Shown here one piece after another: positions 44,783 to 55,321 of a stretch of 64,000 nucleotides of DNA (its first letter is position 1; each line of letters begins with the position of its first letter). This stretch comes from Leptospira semungkisensis (GTDB lineage Bacteria; Spirochaetota; Leptospiria; Leptospirales; Leptospiraceae). The stretch lies in contig NZ_RQEP01000019.1 of assembly GCF_004770055.1 (NCBI RefSeq), forward strand, positions 768,703 to 832,702. The letters run 5' to 3'. Both the position numbers and the translations under genes were made by a program. Under the pieces are notes generated by a model. That model made no database searches. It was not told where the DNA came from and worked only from the letters and a program-made list of their open reading frames with translations.

Positions 44783-46960
44783 TTAGTTTCTCTGATCCTC
44801 TATACCGATTAAGAGTAAATCGTCTTTGGGTTCAGCACTTCCTAAAAACTTTTGCAAATCGGAATGAATGGTCGAAAGAAGATCCTGTAAATTCTGAGTC
44901 CCTCCCATTCGGAGAGAAGCCAATACTCTTTCCATTCCGAAGAAGTCTCCGGGAAGTCTCGCGGACTCAGTTAATCCATCCGTAAAGCTCAAGATCCTAT
45001 AGTGTTTCGTAAGAGGAATCTCTCGATCCGTAAATTGAAAACTCTGCAATAGCCCCACGAGAGGATTCTCGCATTCCACCACATGCTCCTCATCTTGTGT
45101 TTGGACTAGTATAGGAGGAGCTCCCGCTAAAGAGAGGGTTAACTTTTCTCGATTCGGTGAGATCTCTAAGATTGCCGCTGAGAAGTAAGTGGCAACATTC
45201 CCGTACTTTCCATGAAATTCGGAACCCATTTCGGATAATATACTACCAGGAGTTCCTTCCTTCCATCTCAGATCCTCATACACGCTTCGGATCAGGATGG
45301 TAATGAGTGCAGCTTGGATCCCGTGTCCTGTCGCATCCGCAAGAAAGATACGGATCCTTCCATCAGATAATTCTACTATATCGTAAAGATCTCCTCCTAC
45401 TTCTGCAAGAGGTTTGTGTAATATTCTAAATCGAACTCCTCCAATCAGTCGATCCGAACCATCCTCAAGATTCAAGAGCCCCTTTTGGATCTCTCTTGCG
45501 ATATTCAGATCGTTTTGGATCAAGCGAAGGGCATTTCTCAATTGCTTTGTTCTTTCCTCTACTCTCTTTTCTAGGTTTCTAGAAAGATCCAAGAGTCTGT
45601 CCAGGTTATCCGAACTACGAATGGATAAGAACACGGATTGAGCGATCAGAAAGATAAATGCACCTATATTCGTAAAATATCCGGTATCTAAGAAGAAGGT
45701 AGCATATAAGATATCGTGGATCAATGCAGCATACACGAACACGAACCCGGCAAGAATGATTAGAGCCCCTTTTCTTTTTCTCAATGCGGCTTTTGTAAGA
45801 GAGAATAGCCCTAATGTTCCGGCAAGAAAGGCAACCAGATAATAGATCGTAACCGTATACGTAAAAATCCGCACAGGAAAGATAAGCACAACTAAACAGG
45901 CACCCGCAGCGATCCACCAGACCAGATCTACTAGGATCCTTTTTAATTCTCTAGGGAATACGGAAAGAATATAGTTCAAGAAGACTGGGATCGCAAGATA
46001 GAAAGTAATATATTCGATCCTTATAAAATGAGAATACTTTATAAAATCAAGATATTCTGAAATGACTCTCGTTCCGGCAAAGATGCCTCTTATGGCCATG
46101 ATAAGACAGTACAATCCGAAATAAAAAGAGGCGGCCTCTCCCCTTCTCACTACCGCAAAGATCAAATGCAGTAGTCCTATGCAAAAAAGCCCTCCTGCGA
46201 GAAAGACATCCATGAATCTTTCTCCGTGCCAGACCTGGGATAAATTCTTTGCCGTCCCAAATCTCATCGGAGCCCAAAAGCCTCCGAGTCGATGCTCCTT
46301 GTTAGCGATCTGCATATCCACTCGGACCTCGTCGCCTTGTGGATAGAATGTTACGAATCTAGTGCACCAAGCAGGCTTGACTTCGAATATAGTGCTATCG
46401 GTTGCATTAGGGAATTCTACTTCTCCGCAGGACGCGAGTAACTTGCCATCCACATACAAGAAGTAGGAAGAACTCTGCTCTTGCACTAGAAGAGCCAATT
46501 CTCCGTAGTCTCTGTTTAATTTGATTGTGAGTTCGTAGGTTCCGTATCCTTCTCCCAATCTAGTTCCGTTCTTTCCGTTCCAAGAAGCAGGAACAGGAAG
46601 CATTTCGTATGTGCCTTGGTCTTCCGATCCAAAGCTCTTCCAAAATAACCAACGGAATTTCCAGAGTCCGGATAATAATACGGGACCTTGGGTCTCTAGA
46701 TCATGGGATTTTAATTCCAAAACTCCCTGGACAACGGGAGGATGATCGGCCTTCTCCCAAATATCCCCGCAACCGGGGAGAAGCAGAAAAACGGTGGGAA
46801 TGAGAAGGACCAAAAACCCATTTTTCAGATTGGTAACAATACGATGAATGGTAGGAACTCCTCGCTTACCGGAAAATCTACCTAGATCGGGCGAAAAGCA
46901 TAGGAAAAAAATCTTTCTAAGATACAAAACCCTTCTTGACAAACCCAGGAGGTCTTCCAA
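44783..46960 (-). CDS. 7TM-DISM/SpoIIE-type protein phosphatase, lipoprotein-like start
   Basis: A ~690-725-residue sensor phosphatase. N-terminal lipobox-like signal NLKNGFLVLLIPTVFLLLPGC, a jelly-roll sensor domain (LLSGLWKFRWLFWKSFG to ~240), seven helices of the 7TM-DISM type (~250-470), a coiled coil (EKRVEERTKQLRNALRLIQND) and a SpoIIE/PP2C domain with GGDLYDIVELSDGRIRIFLAD, ATGHGIQAALITIL and PKDDLLLIGIE. It likely dephosphorylates an anti-sigma antagonist. The only standard start (TTG 46960) has no RBS. ATT at 46849, eight bases after AGGAG, would give a normal lipoprotein signal. Confidence 0.85.
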   Translation of the reverse strand: MEDLLGLSRRVLYLRKIFFLCFSPDLGRFSGKRGVPTIHRIVTNLKNGFLVLLIPTVFLLLPGCGDIWEKADHPPVVQGVLELKSHDLETQGPVLLSGLWKFRWLFWKSFGSEDQGTYEMLPVPASWNGKNGTRLGEGYGTYELTIKLNRDYGELALLVQEQSSSYFLYVDGKLLASCGEVEFPNATDSTIFEVKPAWCTRFVTFYPQGDEVRVDMQIANKEHRLGGFWAPMRFGTAKNLSQVWHGERFMDVFLAGGLFCIGLLHLIFAVVRRGEAASFYFGLYCLIMAIRGIFAGTRVISEYLDFIKYSHFIRIEYITFYLAIPVFLNYILSVFPRELKRILVDLVWWIAAGACLVVLIFPVRIFTYTVTIYYLVAFLAGTLGLFSLTKAALRKRKGALIILAGFVFVYAALIHDILYATFFLDTGYFTNIGAFIFLIAQSVFLSIRSSDNLDRLLDLSRNLEKRVEERTKQLRNALRLIQNDLNIAREIQKGLLNLEDGSDRLIGGVRFRILHKPLAEVGGDLYDIVELSDGRIRIFLADATGHGIQAALITILIRSVYEDLRWKEGTPGSILSEMGSEFHGKYGNVATYFSAAILEISPNREKLTLSLAGAPPILVQTQDEEHVVECENPLVGLLQSFQFTDREIPLTKHYRILSFTDGLTESARLPGDFFGMERVLASLRMGGTQNLQDLLSTIHSDLQKFLGSAEPKDDLLLIGIEDQRN

Positions 46961-47026
46961 CTATAGCAGAAAAATATCCAATAAATTGAATTAAACCTCT
47001 GGCTTATTGGCAAAAGGGACGTAAAA

Positions 47027-48067
47027 GTGAATCCTATGAAAATGAAATCTAAATTCTTCCGATCCTTAGCGATCTTACTAGTAAGCGGCGTTGCTACCTT
47101 CTCCGTATATGCGGACGATGTTCTATTGAACGTTTCCTTTGATCCGACCCGCGAGCTTTACGAAGAAGTAAACAAGCAGTTCGTCGATTCTTGGAAGAAG
47201 AAGACAGGTAAGGCACTTACCATCCAGCAATCCCATGGAGGATCCGGTAAGCAAGCGAGAGCCGTAATCGACGGACTCGAAGCAGACGTGGTAACTCTTG
47301 CACTAGCTTATGATATCGATAGCATCGTTACTAATTCAGGTGCAGTTTCAAAAGACTGGGAGAAGTCCTTCCCTCATCATTCTGTTCCTTATTACTCAAC
47401 CATCGTTTTCTTGGTGAGAAAAGGAAATCCTAAAGCAATCAAAGACTGGGACGATGTTGTAAAACCTGGGATCGGTGTGATCACTCCTAACCCTAAGACA
47501 TCCGGTGGAGCTCGCTGGAACTATCTCGCCGCTTGGGGATTCGCTAAGAAGAAGTACGGAACAGAAGAGAAAGCAACCGAGTTTGTTAAGGCTCTTTATA
47601 AGAACACTTCCGTTCTGGACACTGGAGCAAGAGGTTCCACAACTACATTCGTTCAAAGAGGAATCGGAGACGTTCTTCTGGCTTGGGAGAATGAAGCAGA
47701 ACTCGCTATCTCCGAATCCAAAAAAGCAAACGGTGGAAACTCTCAATTAGAAGTAGTCTATCCAAGCGCGAGTATTCTCGCAGAAACTCCAGTTGCTGTC
47801 GTTGAGAAAGTGACGAACAAAAAAGGAACCACTGAATTAGCAAAGGCTTACTTGAACTTCTTATACACTAAAGAAGGACAAGAGATCATCGCTAAGCATT
47901 TCTTCCGTCCAAACGACGCAGCTGTATTGAAAGCAAATGCTTCCAAATTCCCTAAGGTAAATCTATTCGATGTAAGAAGCATTGAAGGTTCTTGGGCGGC
48001 TGCTCATAAGAAACATTTTGCAGATGGCGGTCTATTTGATTCCATCTATGGCGAAGCTAAGAAGTAA
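47027..48067 (+). CDS. sbp: Sulfate ABC transporter substrate-binding protein
   Basis: A 346-residue periplasmic sulfate-binding protein (Sbp/CysP). Signal peptide [20 protein letters not shown] is followed by [17 protein letters not shown], the sulfate-binding hallmark, and then [18 protein letters not shown] and [18 protein letters not shown], which line the anion site. The GTG at 47027 has AAGGGA seven bases upstream; ATGs at 47036 and 47042 are alternatives. It is the first gene of the sulfate uptake operon and is followed by a perfect hairpin. Confidence 0.93.
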   Translation: MNPMKMKSKFFRSLAILLVSGVATFSVYADDVLLNVSFDPTRELYEEVNKQFVDSWKKKTGKALTIQQSHGGSGKQARAVIDGLEADVVTLALAYDIDSIVTNSGAVSKDWEKSFPHHSVPYYSTIVFLVRKGNPKAIKDWDDVVKPGIGVITPNPKTSGGARWNYLAAWGFAKKKYGTEEKATEFVKALYKNTSVLDTGARGSTTTFVQRGIGDVLLAWENEAELAISESKKANGGNSQLEVVYPSASILAETPVAVVEKVTNKKGTTELAKAYLNFLYTKEGQEIIAKHFFRPNDAAVLKANASKFPKVNLFDVRSIEGSWAAAHKKHFADGGLFDSIYGEAKK

Positions 48068-48100
48068 GTCGTTTACCTCTTCATCTCTTTTGTAAAATCG

Positions 48101-48120
48101 GAGCCGACATTCGTCGGCTC
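48101..48120 (+). terminator. Hairpin between sbp and permease genes
   Basis: GAGCCGAC (48101-48108), loop ATTC, GTCGGCTC (48113-48120): a perfect 8-bp stem, then TTGGTTT. It sits 34 bp after sbp and 57 bp before cysT. As a partial terminator it would let binding protein outnumber permease. Confidence 0.7.
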
Positions 48121-48176
48121 TTGGTTTGACGAAATAGACTGTCTCCCAAGAATCGACTTCAGGGACTTCTTTCACT

Positions 48177-49004
48177 TTGAAACTGATCTTTCGCCCTTAT
48201 TCTAAAACGAGTTTTGGTCTTTCTTTCGGCCTAACCGTATTTTATCTGAGTTGTTTCGTAGTTATTCCCTTATCCGCACTCGTATTCAAATCCGCAAATC
48301 TGGGATGGGCTGGATTACTTTCCGTCTTTTCAGAAGATAGGATCCAAAAGGCTCTGCTCCTGAGTTTCGGTGCAGGAGGAGTCGCTGCCATTATCAATTT
48401 GTTCGTAGGATTCTTATTTGCTTGGGTATTAGTTCGTTATGATTTTCCGGGCAAGAGGATATTGGATTCCTTAGTGGATCTTCCTTTCACTCTTCCTACT
48501 GCAGTAGCAGGGATAGCATTAACTACGATCTATTCTCCTAAAGGTTGGATCGGACAATTCTTTGAACCTCTGGGTATCAAGATCGCCTATACTCCTGCAG
48601 GGATTGTGATCGCACTCGTATTTATCGGATTTCCATTCGTTGTCCGCACAGTACAACCTATCTTAGAAGAACTTCCGAAGGAATTAGAAGAGAGTGCATT
48701 CTGCTTAGGTGCGAGTCGTTTTCAAACATTCACAAAAGTAATTCTGCCGGAGCTTGTTCCTTCTCTTTTAACAGGCACGAGTATGGCATTTGCCAGAGGA
48801 ATTGGAGAATACGGTTCCGTTGTATTCATTTCAGGAAATTTACCTGGAAAGACGGAGATCCTTCCCTTACTCATTGTTACTAAACTAGAACAGTATGAGT
48901 ATGCAAAGGCGACAGGGATCGCATTACTGATGTTAGTTCTATCCTTTGCAATCATGTTCGGAATCAATTACTTTCAGAACAAGGCTTCTAGGAGGCTAGG
49001 ATGA
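48177..49004 (+). CDS. cysT: Sulfate ABC transporter permease CysT
   Basis: A 275-residue inner-membrane permease with six helices and the EAA-loop motif [21 protein letters not shown] near 170. Family CysT/CysU, one of two permease subunits of the sulfate/thiosulfate importer. The frame opens with TTG at 48177, with AGGGA ten bases upstream; no ATG precedes the first helix. Its stop overlaps the cysW start by four bases. Confidence 0.92.
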   Translation: MKLIFRPYSKTSFGLSFGLTVFYLSCFVVIPLSALVFKSANLGWAGLLSVFSEDRIQKALLLSFGAGGVAAIINLFVGFLFAWVLVRYDFPGKRILDSLVDLPFTLPTAVAGIALTTIYSPKGWIGQFFEPLGIKIAYTPAGIVIALVFIGFPFVVRTVQPILEELPKELEESAFCLGASRFQTFTKVILPELVPSLLTGTSMAFARGIGEYGSVVFISGNLPGKTEILPLLIVTKLEQYEYAKATGIALLMLVLSFAIMFGINYFQNKASRRLG

Positions 49005-49900
49005 GACATTCCGAACCTATCTGGATCCGTATACTTTTGATCGGCTCCGTATTACTTCTCGCAGGAATCATACTCTTTCTTCCTATCGCAACCGTTTTCA
49101 TGGAAGCGTTCTCGGGAGGTTGGCAAGCGTATTTGCAGGGATTGCAGGATTCTGACACGATCTCTGCGATGATCATGACATTGAAGGTGGCAGCAATCGC
49201 CGTGCCTTTGAATACGATCTTCGGACTCATCGCAGCATTCCTTCTGACTAGATTCGAATTTCCCGGAAAGAATGTGCTCTTGACGATCATCGATTCTCCA
49301 TTTGCAGTTTCTCCTGTGATCTCAGGTCTTATCTTTCTACTTGTATTCGGAAAACAAGGCTGGCTCGGAGACACATTAGAAGAATGGAATATTAAAATCG
49401 TATTCAATACGCCAGGCCTAGTGATCGCTACTATCTTCATCACATTGCCATTCGTAGCAAGAGAGCTGATTCCTCTTATGCAAAGCCAAGGCAAGGAAGA
49501 AGAGGAAGCTGGGATCCTTTTGGGAGCCTCTCTCAGACAAACTTTTTTGAAGATCATCATCCCTAATATAAAATGGGGACTTCTTTACGGATTAATTTTA
49601 TGTAATGCAAGAGCCATGGGAGAATTCGGAGCGGTGTCCGTTCTTTCAGGCCATATCAGAGGAAAAACAAATACACTTCCTCTTCAGATCGAAATGTTGT
49701 ACAATGAATACAACTCTATCGGCGCCTTCTCCGCTGCTTCTATCCTTGTATTTCTTTCCTTACTCACTTTGATCTTAAAATCCATCTTAGAGAGAAACCT
49801 TCATTCTAAAAAAGAGGAGAAGGATCCGGACGAAGAGATCAACTCTTCAACTTCCGGCGGATCGGAACCACAGAAGAATGTTCCGGATTTCCAAATTTAG
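49001..49900 (+). CDS. cysW: Sulfate ABC transporter permease CysW
   Basis: A 299-residue permease with six helices and the EAA-loop [20 protein letters not shown] (~165-185), followed by [21 protein letters not shown], typical of CysW. A charged ~40-residue tail follows the last helix ([19 protein letters not shown]), longer than usual. It is coupled to cysT by a four-base overlap and is 11 bp from cysA. With CysT it forms the translocation pore. Confidence 0.92.
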   Translation: MRHSEPIWIRILLIGSVLLLAGIILFLPIATVFMEAFSGGWQAYLQGLQDSDTISAMIMTLKVAAIAVPLNTIFGLIAAFLLTRFEFPGKNVLLTIIDSPFAVSPVISGLIFLLVFGKQGWLGDTLEEWNIKIVFNTPGLVIATIFITLPFVARELIPLMQSQGKEEEEAGILLGASLRQTFLKIIIPNIKWGLLYGLILCNARAMGEFGAVSVLSGHIRGKTNTLPLQIEMLYNEYNSIGAFSAASILVFLSLLTLILKSILERNLHSKKEEKDPDEEINSSTSGGSEPQKNVPDFQI

Positions 49901-49911
49901 GAGATACATAT

Positions 49912-50976
49912 ATGTCCATAGAGATACGCAATGTTAGCAAAAGATTCGGAGAATTTCAGGCACTCTCTCATGTGGACCTGACGATTCCCGAAGGAAATCT
50001 AGTCGCTCTCTTGGGTCCTTCCGGAAGCGGCAAGACCACTCTTCTTAGGATCATCGCAGGACTGGATGTACCTGACGAAGGCGAAGTGTTATTCAATGGA
50101 GAAAAATCCAAGTCTAAGAACTCCAAAGACAGAGGAGTCGGATTCGTATTCCAACATTATGCTCTCTTCCGCCACATGACGATCTTCGAAAATATTGCAT
50201 TCGGTCTGAAGGTGCGCCCTAGATCTACAAGACCTTCTAAGGAAGAGATTAGAGCCAAGGTATTCCAACTTTTGAAACTGGTTCAGTTGGAAAATTTTCA
50301 CGATAGATTTCCTTTCGAACTTTCAGGTGGCCAAAGACAAAGGGTCGCTCTCGCGAGAGCTCTGGCAATCGAGCCTAAATTCCTTCTGCTCGATGAGCCT
50401 TTTGGCGCATTGGATGCAAAGGTCCGAAAGGAACTTCGCACCTGGCTTCGTAGGCTGCATGATGAAATCCATGTCACAAGTGTATTCGTAACTCACGACC
50501 AAGAAGAAGCCTTGGAGGTCAGTGATTCTATCGTGATCCTTCGCTCCGGAAAGATAGAACAGATCGGAACTCCGGACGAGGTTTATAATAAGCCTAAGAC
50601 TCCTTTCGTATTTCATTTCTTGGGAGATGTAAATCTTTTCCATGGAAGGATCCATGAGGGCAAGGCGACTATCGGAGACCTCCATGTAGAGACTCCTGAA
50701 CATTCGGACGTGGTAGATAAGGAAGCGGTTGCCTATGTAAGACCGTATGACGTGGAAATCTCCCGCTCCGAAGAGGCTGGGATCCCAGCCGAAATCCAAT
50801 ACATCCACTCTACAGGAAGAAATGTACGAATAGAACTCAAACGTTTGGATTCAGGCTCTTTGATAGAATCTCTCTTGGACCAAAATACGTACAAGGATCT
50901 AAACCTTCTCCCTGGCGAAACAGTATACTTGAGGATTCGCAAGGCAAAGGTATACGTGGAAGATTTCTCCATTTAA
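49912..50976 (+). CDS. cysA: Sulfate ABC transporter ATP-binding protein CysA
   Basis: A 354-residue ATPase that powers sulfate uptake with CysT and CysW. Walker [10 protein letters not shown] near residue 36, Q-loop [20 protein letters not shown], signature [16 protein letters not shown], Walker [12 protein letters not shown]. The C-terminal ~110 residues form a TOBE-like regulatory domain ([16 protein letters not shown]). Length is normal for CysA. GGAG in TAGGAGATACAT precedes the ATG. Confidence 0.94.
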   Translation: MSIEIRNVSKRFGEFQALSHVDLTIPEGNLVALLGPSGSGKTTLLRIIAGLDVPDEGEVLFNGEKSKSKNSKDRGVGFVFQHYALFRHMTIFENIAFGLKVRPRSTRPSKEEIRAKVFQLLKLVQLENFHDRFPFELSGGQRQRVALARALAIEPKFLLLDEPFGALDAKVRKELRTWLRRLHDEIHVTSVFVTHDQEEALEVSDSIVILRSGKIEQIGTPDEVYNKPKTPFVFHFLGDVNLFHGRIHEGKATIGDLHVETPEHSDVVDKEAVAYVRPYDVEISRSEEAGIPAEIQYIHSTGRNVRIELKRLDSGSLIESLLDQNTYKDLNLLPGETVYLRIRKAKVYVEDFSI

Positions 50977-51095
50977 GTTGGCCGAAGTCTCTTCTCTAAC
51001 TGATCAAAAAATTTCCTGAAAACGGGGAAAAACAAGCTGCGAAAAGGTCCAAATACAAAGTAGAATCTTATAGAGAATTATCTCCGGAGGCAATC

Positions 51096-52127
51096 ATGTA
51101 TAGGATTTCCGAAGAAAGCGATCGAGGCTCGGAATTCCCAAAGGTCCGTCTCCTTTTTTCCGGTTCTTTTTTACCTAAGGCTATCTTACTTATTTCAGTT
51201 TCTGTCCTTGTCCAATGTGCAAGTCCGTCGGAAACAGTCTCCATTCCGATCACTCCAGTTCCCAGATCGGAGACTAGCCCTTCTTCTAATTTTTTAGATA
51301 AATATAATATAGCCTTGCTTAGTTCCGATACTTCTTCGGAAAACCCTCAGGACGAATTAAAGGACATTCTCCTCCGTTCGGAAAGAGTTTCAGTGATCGA
51401 CAGGCAAAGGACTGCAGATGTATTGAATGAGATCTCCTTGAACCAAACCGGGATCACAGATCCGGCAAACGCTCCTAAGTTAGGAAAGATACTCTCAGCT
51501 CAGAAACTAATCTACCTAAAGAACCAAAAGGATCGTTGGAGCGTGGAGCTCGTAGATGTGGAAACTTCCAAATCTGAGTTCCTTCGTTCTTTTAAAAGAG
51601 AGAAGTCGGAGAAGACATTCACGGAGCTCTCCGGATTTCTGACCCAGAATCTTCTTCTAAAAAACCTAAGCGTTCTAAAACCGAAAAGCCAAACGATCAA
51701 AGTAAGTTTGAATTCTTCCCAAAAGATTTATAGATCGAACGAGCCGGTCTCCTTCTCTATAAACGCATCGGAAGATTGCTATGCGTATTTGATTCTTTTG
51801 CAAAGTGACGGAGAAACCTTGCTTTTGTTCCCAAACTCATTTCAGTCGAACAATTTCCTGAAAGCTAACGTCAGACTTCTTATCCCGGATGAAAAGTCGG
51901 GCTATATCTTGGCCGCGGGAGAGCCATACGGAACGGATTCCGTAAAGTTGATTGCGTCCAAATCTCAACTGAATTTGTTCCAAACCAAACCTTACGGAGA
52001 CTCTCCTTTCGGAATCATAGATCGTCCATTTGAGTCCGTTAGTCGCGGTATAAAAATCATACAGACAACGGTGTCTGACGGAGATTGGAATACCTCCGAA
52101 TTGAGTATCGTTACCTTGGAAAAATAA
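51096..52127 (+). CDS. DUF4384 lipoprotein
   Basis: A 343-residue protein. The start ATG has GGAGG upstream, but the hydrophobic part (AILLISVSVLVQC) begins only at about residue 30, so either the signal is unusually long or a start nearer the signal is used. After the lipidated Cys comes a region like FlgO/CsgG-type stress proteins (LLRSERVSVIDRQRTADVLNEIS) and a C-terminal DUF4384 domain (EPVSFSINASEDCYAYLILL, then PNSFQSNNFLKANVRLLIP). DUF4384 usually accompanies caspases or kinases; here a caspase gene lies two genes downstream. Confidence 0.82.
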   Translation: MYRISEESDRGSEFPKVRLLFSGSFLPKAILLISVSVLVQCASPSETVSIPITPVPRSETSPSSNFLDKYNIALLSSDTSSENPQDELKDILLRSERVSVIDRQRTADVLNEISLNQTGITDPANAPKLGKILSAQKLIYLKNQKDRWSVELVDVETSKSEFLRSFKREKSEKTFTELSGFLTQNLLLKNLSVLKPKSQTIKVSLNSSQKIYRSNEPVSFSINASEDCYAYLILLQSDGETLLLFPNSFQSNNFLKANVRLLIPDEKSGYILAAGEPYGTDSVKLIASKSQLNLFQTKPYGDSPFGIIDRPFESVSRGIKIIQTTVSDGDWNTSELSIVTLEK

Positions 52128-52210
52128 GTTTCCAAAGAGAATATTAGAGAAATGGAAATTTTTAGGAACATCCTCGGTCTTTCTTTTCAGAAGACAAAAG
52201 GAGTACGAAG

Positions 52211-53122
52211 ATGTTCAAGAAATTCATTCTTTCGGGCCTAGTTACCATGATTGCCCTTTCCGCAACCGGCTGCCTCACCACAATAGAACCTGGGCGAGCC
52301 GGGATAGTATTTGCGCCTTTCGATAATAAGGTAGAAAAAGATATCCTGCTCGCTGGGAATTATCAGATCCCACCCACAAAAGATGTGATCGTTTACAATC
52401 TGCAATGGGAACCGTATAAGGAAACTATCGACGTGATCACTCGAGACGATCTTAGAATAGACGTGGTTGCCTCGATCACTCTTCGTCCCATCCAAGGCCA
52501 ATTGGTAAGTCTTCACACGGAGGTTGGTCCACAATATTATAACCACGTGGTAAGACAGGATTTTAGGACCAGCGTGAGAAATGCATTCACCAATTATCCT
52601 ATGATCCAGATCTCTAAGAATAATCAGCAGATCGTTAAGGAGATCAAGGCAATGATGGAGGACAAATTAAGTTCCCGTCATATTGAGATCAACAATGTGA
52701 ACATAGACGATATTTCTTTTAGCCAACAGATCATGGACGCTATCCAGAAGAAACTTACAAAAGAACAAGAACTCGAGACCATGAAATTCGAGATCGCTAT
52801 TCAGAAAAAAGACAACGAGATCGCGAGAATGAATGCTCAGAGAGACGCCGAAATCGTAAGCATCAAGGCAAAGGCAGAAGCGGATGCGATCAAGATCGTA
52901 AACGAAGCAATCTCTTCCAAATACATCCAATATAAGGCGTATGATAACCCTCAGAACAAGTTGATCTTTGTTCCAGTGGGTCCGAACGGATTACCAGTGA
53001 CAGTTCGAATGAATGTAAACGAACCTACCGGAACCGTAAAATCACAGACTAAAGCAAATACGGTCGGATCCTTTTCCAGCACAAAACAGAATCAGATCAA
53101 TTCTGACGACGATAACAACTAA
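52211..53122 (+). CDS. SPFH/prohibitin-like lipoprotein
   Basis: A 303-residue lipoprotein (signal MFKKFILSGLVTMIALSATGC) with an SPFH/band-7 domain (PGRAGIVFAPFDNKV, then TRDDLRIDVVASITLRPI and the helix FRTSVRNAFTNYPMIQIS) and a helical, charged coiled coil (KKLTKEQELETMKFEIAI onward to ~235). SPFH proteins form ring or cage scaffolds on membranes. Lipid-anchored secreted versions are seen in spirochaetes and some other bacteria. AGGAG precedes the ATG. It ends 15 bp before the WD40-caspase gene. Confidence 0.88.
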   Translation: MFKKFILSGLVTMIALSATGCLTTIEPGRAGIVFAPFDNKVEKDILLAGNYQIPPTKDVIVYNLQWEPYKETIDVITRDDLRIDVVASITLRPIQGQLVSLHTEVGPQYYNHVVRQDFRTSVRNAFTNYPMIQISKNNQQIVKEIKAMMEDKLSSRHIEINNVNIDDISFSQQIMDAIQKKLTKEQELETMKFEIAIQKKDNEIARMNAQRDAEIVSIKAKAEADAIKIVNEAISSKYIQYKAYDNPQNKLIFVPVGPNGLPVTVRMNVNEPTGTVKSQTKANTVGSFSSTKQNQINSDDDNN

Positions 53123-53137
53123 CGCGAGGATCGAACG

Positions 53138-55321
53138 ATGAGGATCTTTTTCTTGGCAGCATGTTTCATTTTAAGCGCAGGGCTACTTGCCTTAGATAAT
53201 CCATTTCATCCTGCCTGGAAAGAATCCTCAGCGATCACTGCATTTACTGATCTTGGAAACGGAAGCATTGCCACCGGATTAGAGAATAAGACTGTTCTAG
53301 TTTGGAATCTTACGAATCGAAAATTCAAAGCGTTAACCTCCAACACTTCTATTATTTCCTCCATTGCGTATTCTAATCCATCAGGCAAGATTGCCTACCA
53401 ATCCGATGAGAGTAAGATCAAGATACTCTCTCCCGATCTGGAAACGAATCTAGAAATTCCGAACTCTCTTGGATCAATTACTTCTTTGGATTTTTCTCCA
53501 GACGGTCTTAGATTGTTAGGAGGAGATGAGAATGGTAGAGTGAGGATCTGGGATCTGAGTGGAAAGATGAGAGCAAATTTTCAGGCTCATTCCCTCTCGA
53601 TCACTTCGATTCAATTCTCTCCGGATGGAAAATCATTTCTGACTGCAAGCGAAGATGGGACCGCTGTACTTTGGAGTCTGGAGGGAACCCAGATCAAGAT
53701 ACTGGATACGAGAGAAAGTCCAATCTTATGCGCTAAGATCTCCAAGGATGGATTGAAAGTGGCTACCGGAGGAGACGACGGGAAAATCAGAGAGATAACA
53801 ATCGAAAATGGAAAGAAAAACGAGATAGGACAACATACCTCATCGGTTAGATCCATAACATATTCAAAAAACGGAAAGTTTATCCTAAGCTCTTCGGAAG
53901 ATCTTACGGCAAAGATCTGGGATACCAAGGCGGGCCTGAAGGCTGTTTTAAGTGGACATTCGGACACTGTGAATCAGGCAATCTTTATCAATAACGAAAA
54001 GCAAGTTCTCACAGGAAGCGATGATGGAACGCAAAAGATATTCGATACAAATGGAAAGGAGCTCGCAAATATAGTCTTAACGGACAAGGGAAAGATCGTA
54101 TTCGATCCGAGCGGTGGATTCGATTATGACTCTGAATTTTTAGAAAGTTATTTTTATTTTAATACGGAGAATACAGACGTACATTCCGGTCTGGATTCCT
54201 TCTATAGCCTTTTCTTTTCTCCGGGTCTTATTCAAAAGATCTTTCATGGCAGATTGGAAACAAGGCCAAGCGTTTCGGATCTGATCAACACTTCTCCTCC
54301 TCCTAAAGTAGATATCCGCTTAGAACCTTCTCCCGATCGAGAAACAGTTTCTATTTCCGTAAAAGCTTGTGACGAAGGCGGAGGGGTCGGAGATCTATAT
54401 TTATATCATAATGATTCTTTAGTTTCCTTAGAAACTTCTAGGGCAATCCGCTTGATCCCGGGAGATAATTGCATCCATAAGACATTCTCGCCGGATCTTT
54501 CTTCCGGAGAAAATTACTTCAGGGTTTCCAGTGCAAGTAAGGCCGGCATAGTCGGATACTCCAAAATGGTCTCCTTTCATAAAACATTATCAGAATCTAA
54601 ATTACCTAAGCTTCATTTAGTTCTTCTTGCAGTAGATGACTACAAAGGAAAGAGTATGGATCTTAGATATGCAGTCAAGGATGCATTGGCACTCTCCAAT
54701 GCAGAAGCATTCAAAAAGAAAAATATATTCTCTTCTACTAAGATCTATACTGCTTACGATGCTAAAGCAAATAAGAAGGGAATTCTTTCTATTTTTGAAG
54801 AAGTTGCCAAGGAATCTGCACCCGAGGATCTATTGCTGGTCTTTATTGCAGGACATGGCGCGAATAAGGATGGCAAATTCTATTTTCTCACTTCTAACTT
54901 CGATCCGGAGAATCCGAATTATTCGGAGAACGGTTTTAGCCAGGAAGATTTTGTTTCCTCCATTGCAAAGGTGAATGCTACGAGAAAGCTTCTCATCTTC
55001 GACACCTGCGATTCCGGTGGAGAATGGACCACTCAATTCAAGGAGTTGGGAAATCTTGCCAAGTCGGCTGGGCTTTGCGTCATTGCATCTACATTAGAAA
55101 AAGAAGATGCCTATGAATCTTCTGCATTGGAGCACGGAGTATTTACTACTGCCTTATTAGAAGGATTAGGTGGAAGAGCAAACACGAACGGAAAAATTAC
55201 AGCGTCCGGTTTGATCTCGTATATCAACCTAAGAGTGCCGGAGATCGCGAAGTCTGTGATCAAGAAGGAACAGTTTCCGTATTCTTCTCAAAGAGGCAGA
55301 GACTTCGTGATCGCCGAATGA
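53138..55321 (+). CDS. Exported WD40-repeat protein with caspase (C14) domain
   Basis: A 727-residue protein. Signal peptide at 1-19 (MRIFFLAACFILSAGLLA), a WD40 propeller of about seven blades (~25-315; e.g. ITSIQFSPDGKSFLTASEDG), a beta linker (~375-460) and a caspase-like domain (~490-727). The dyad is His573 (LLVFIAGHGANKDG) and Cys624 (LLIFDTCDSGGEW). Caspase-type peptidases cut after Arg, Lys or Asp and often act in death or conflict responses. An exported version is unusual; targets are unknown. GAGGATCGAACG precedes the ATG. Confidence 0.88.
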   Translation: MRIFFLAACFILSAGLLALDNPFHPAWKESSAITAFTDLGNGSIATGLENKTVLVWNLTNRKFKALTSNTSIISSIAYSNPSGKIAYQSDESKIKILSPDLETNLEIPNSLGSITSLDFSPDGLRLLGGDENGRVRIWDLSGKMRANFQAHSLSITSIQFSPDGKSFLTASEDGTAVLWSLEGTQIKILDTRESPILCAKISKDGLKVATGGDDGKIREITIENGKKNEIGQHTSSVRSITYSKNGKFILSSSEDLTAKIWDTKAGLKAVLSGHSDTVNQAIFINNEKQVLTGSDDGTQKIFDTNGKELANIVLTDKGKIVFDPSGGFDYDSEFLESYFYFNTENTDVHSGLDSFYSLFFSPGLIQKIFHGRLETRPSVSDLINTSPPPKVDIRLEPSPDRETVSISVKACDEGGGVGDLYLYHNDSLVSLETSRAIRLIPGDNCIHKTFSPDLSSGENYFRVSSASKAGIVGYSKMVSFHKTLSESKLPKLHLVLLAVDDYKGKSMDLRYAVKDALALSNAEAFKKKNIFSSTKIYTAYDAKANKKGILSIFEEVAKESAPEDLLLVFIAGHGANKDGKFYFLTSNFDPENPNYSENGFSQEDFVSSIAKVNATRKLLIFDTCDSGGEWTTQFKELGNLAKSAGLCVIASTLEKEDAYESSALEHGVFTTALLEGLGGRANTNGKITASGLISYINLRVPEIAKSVIKKEQFPYSSQRGRDFVIAE

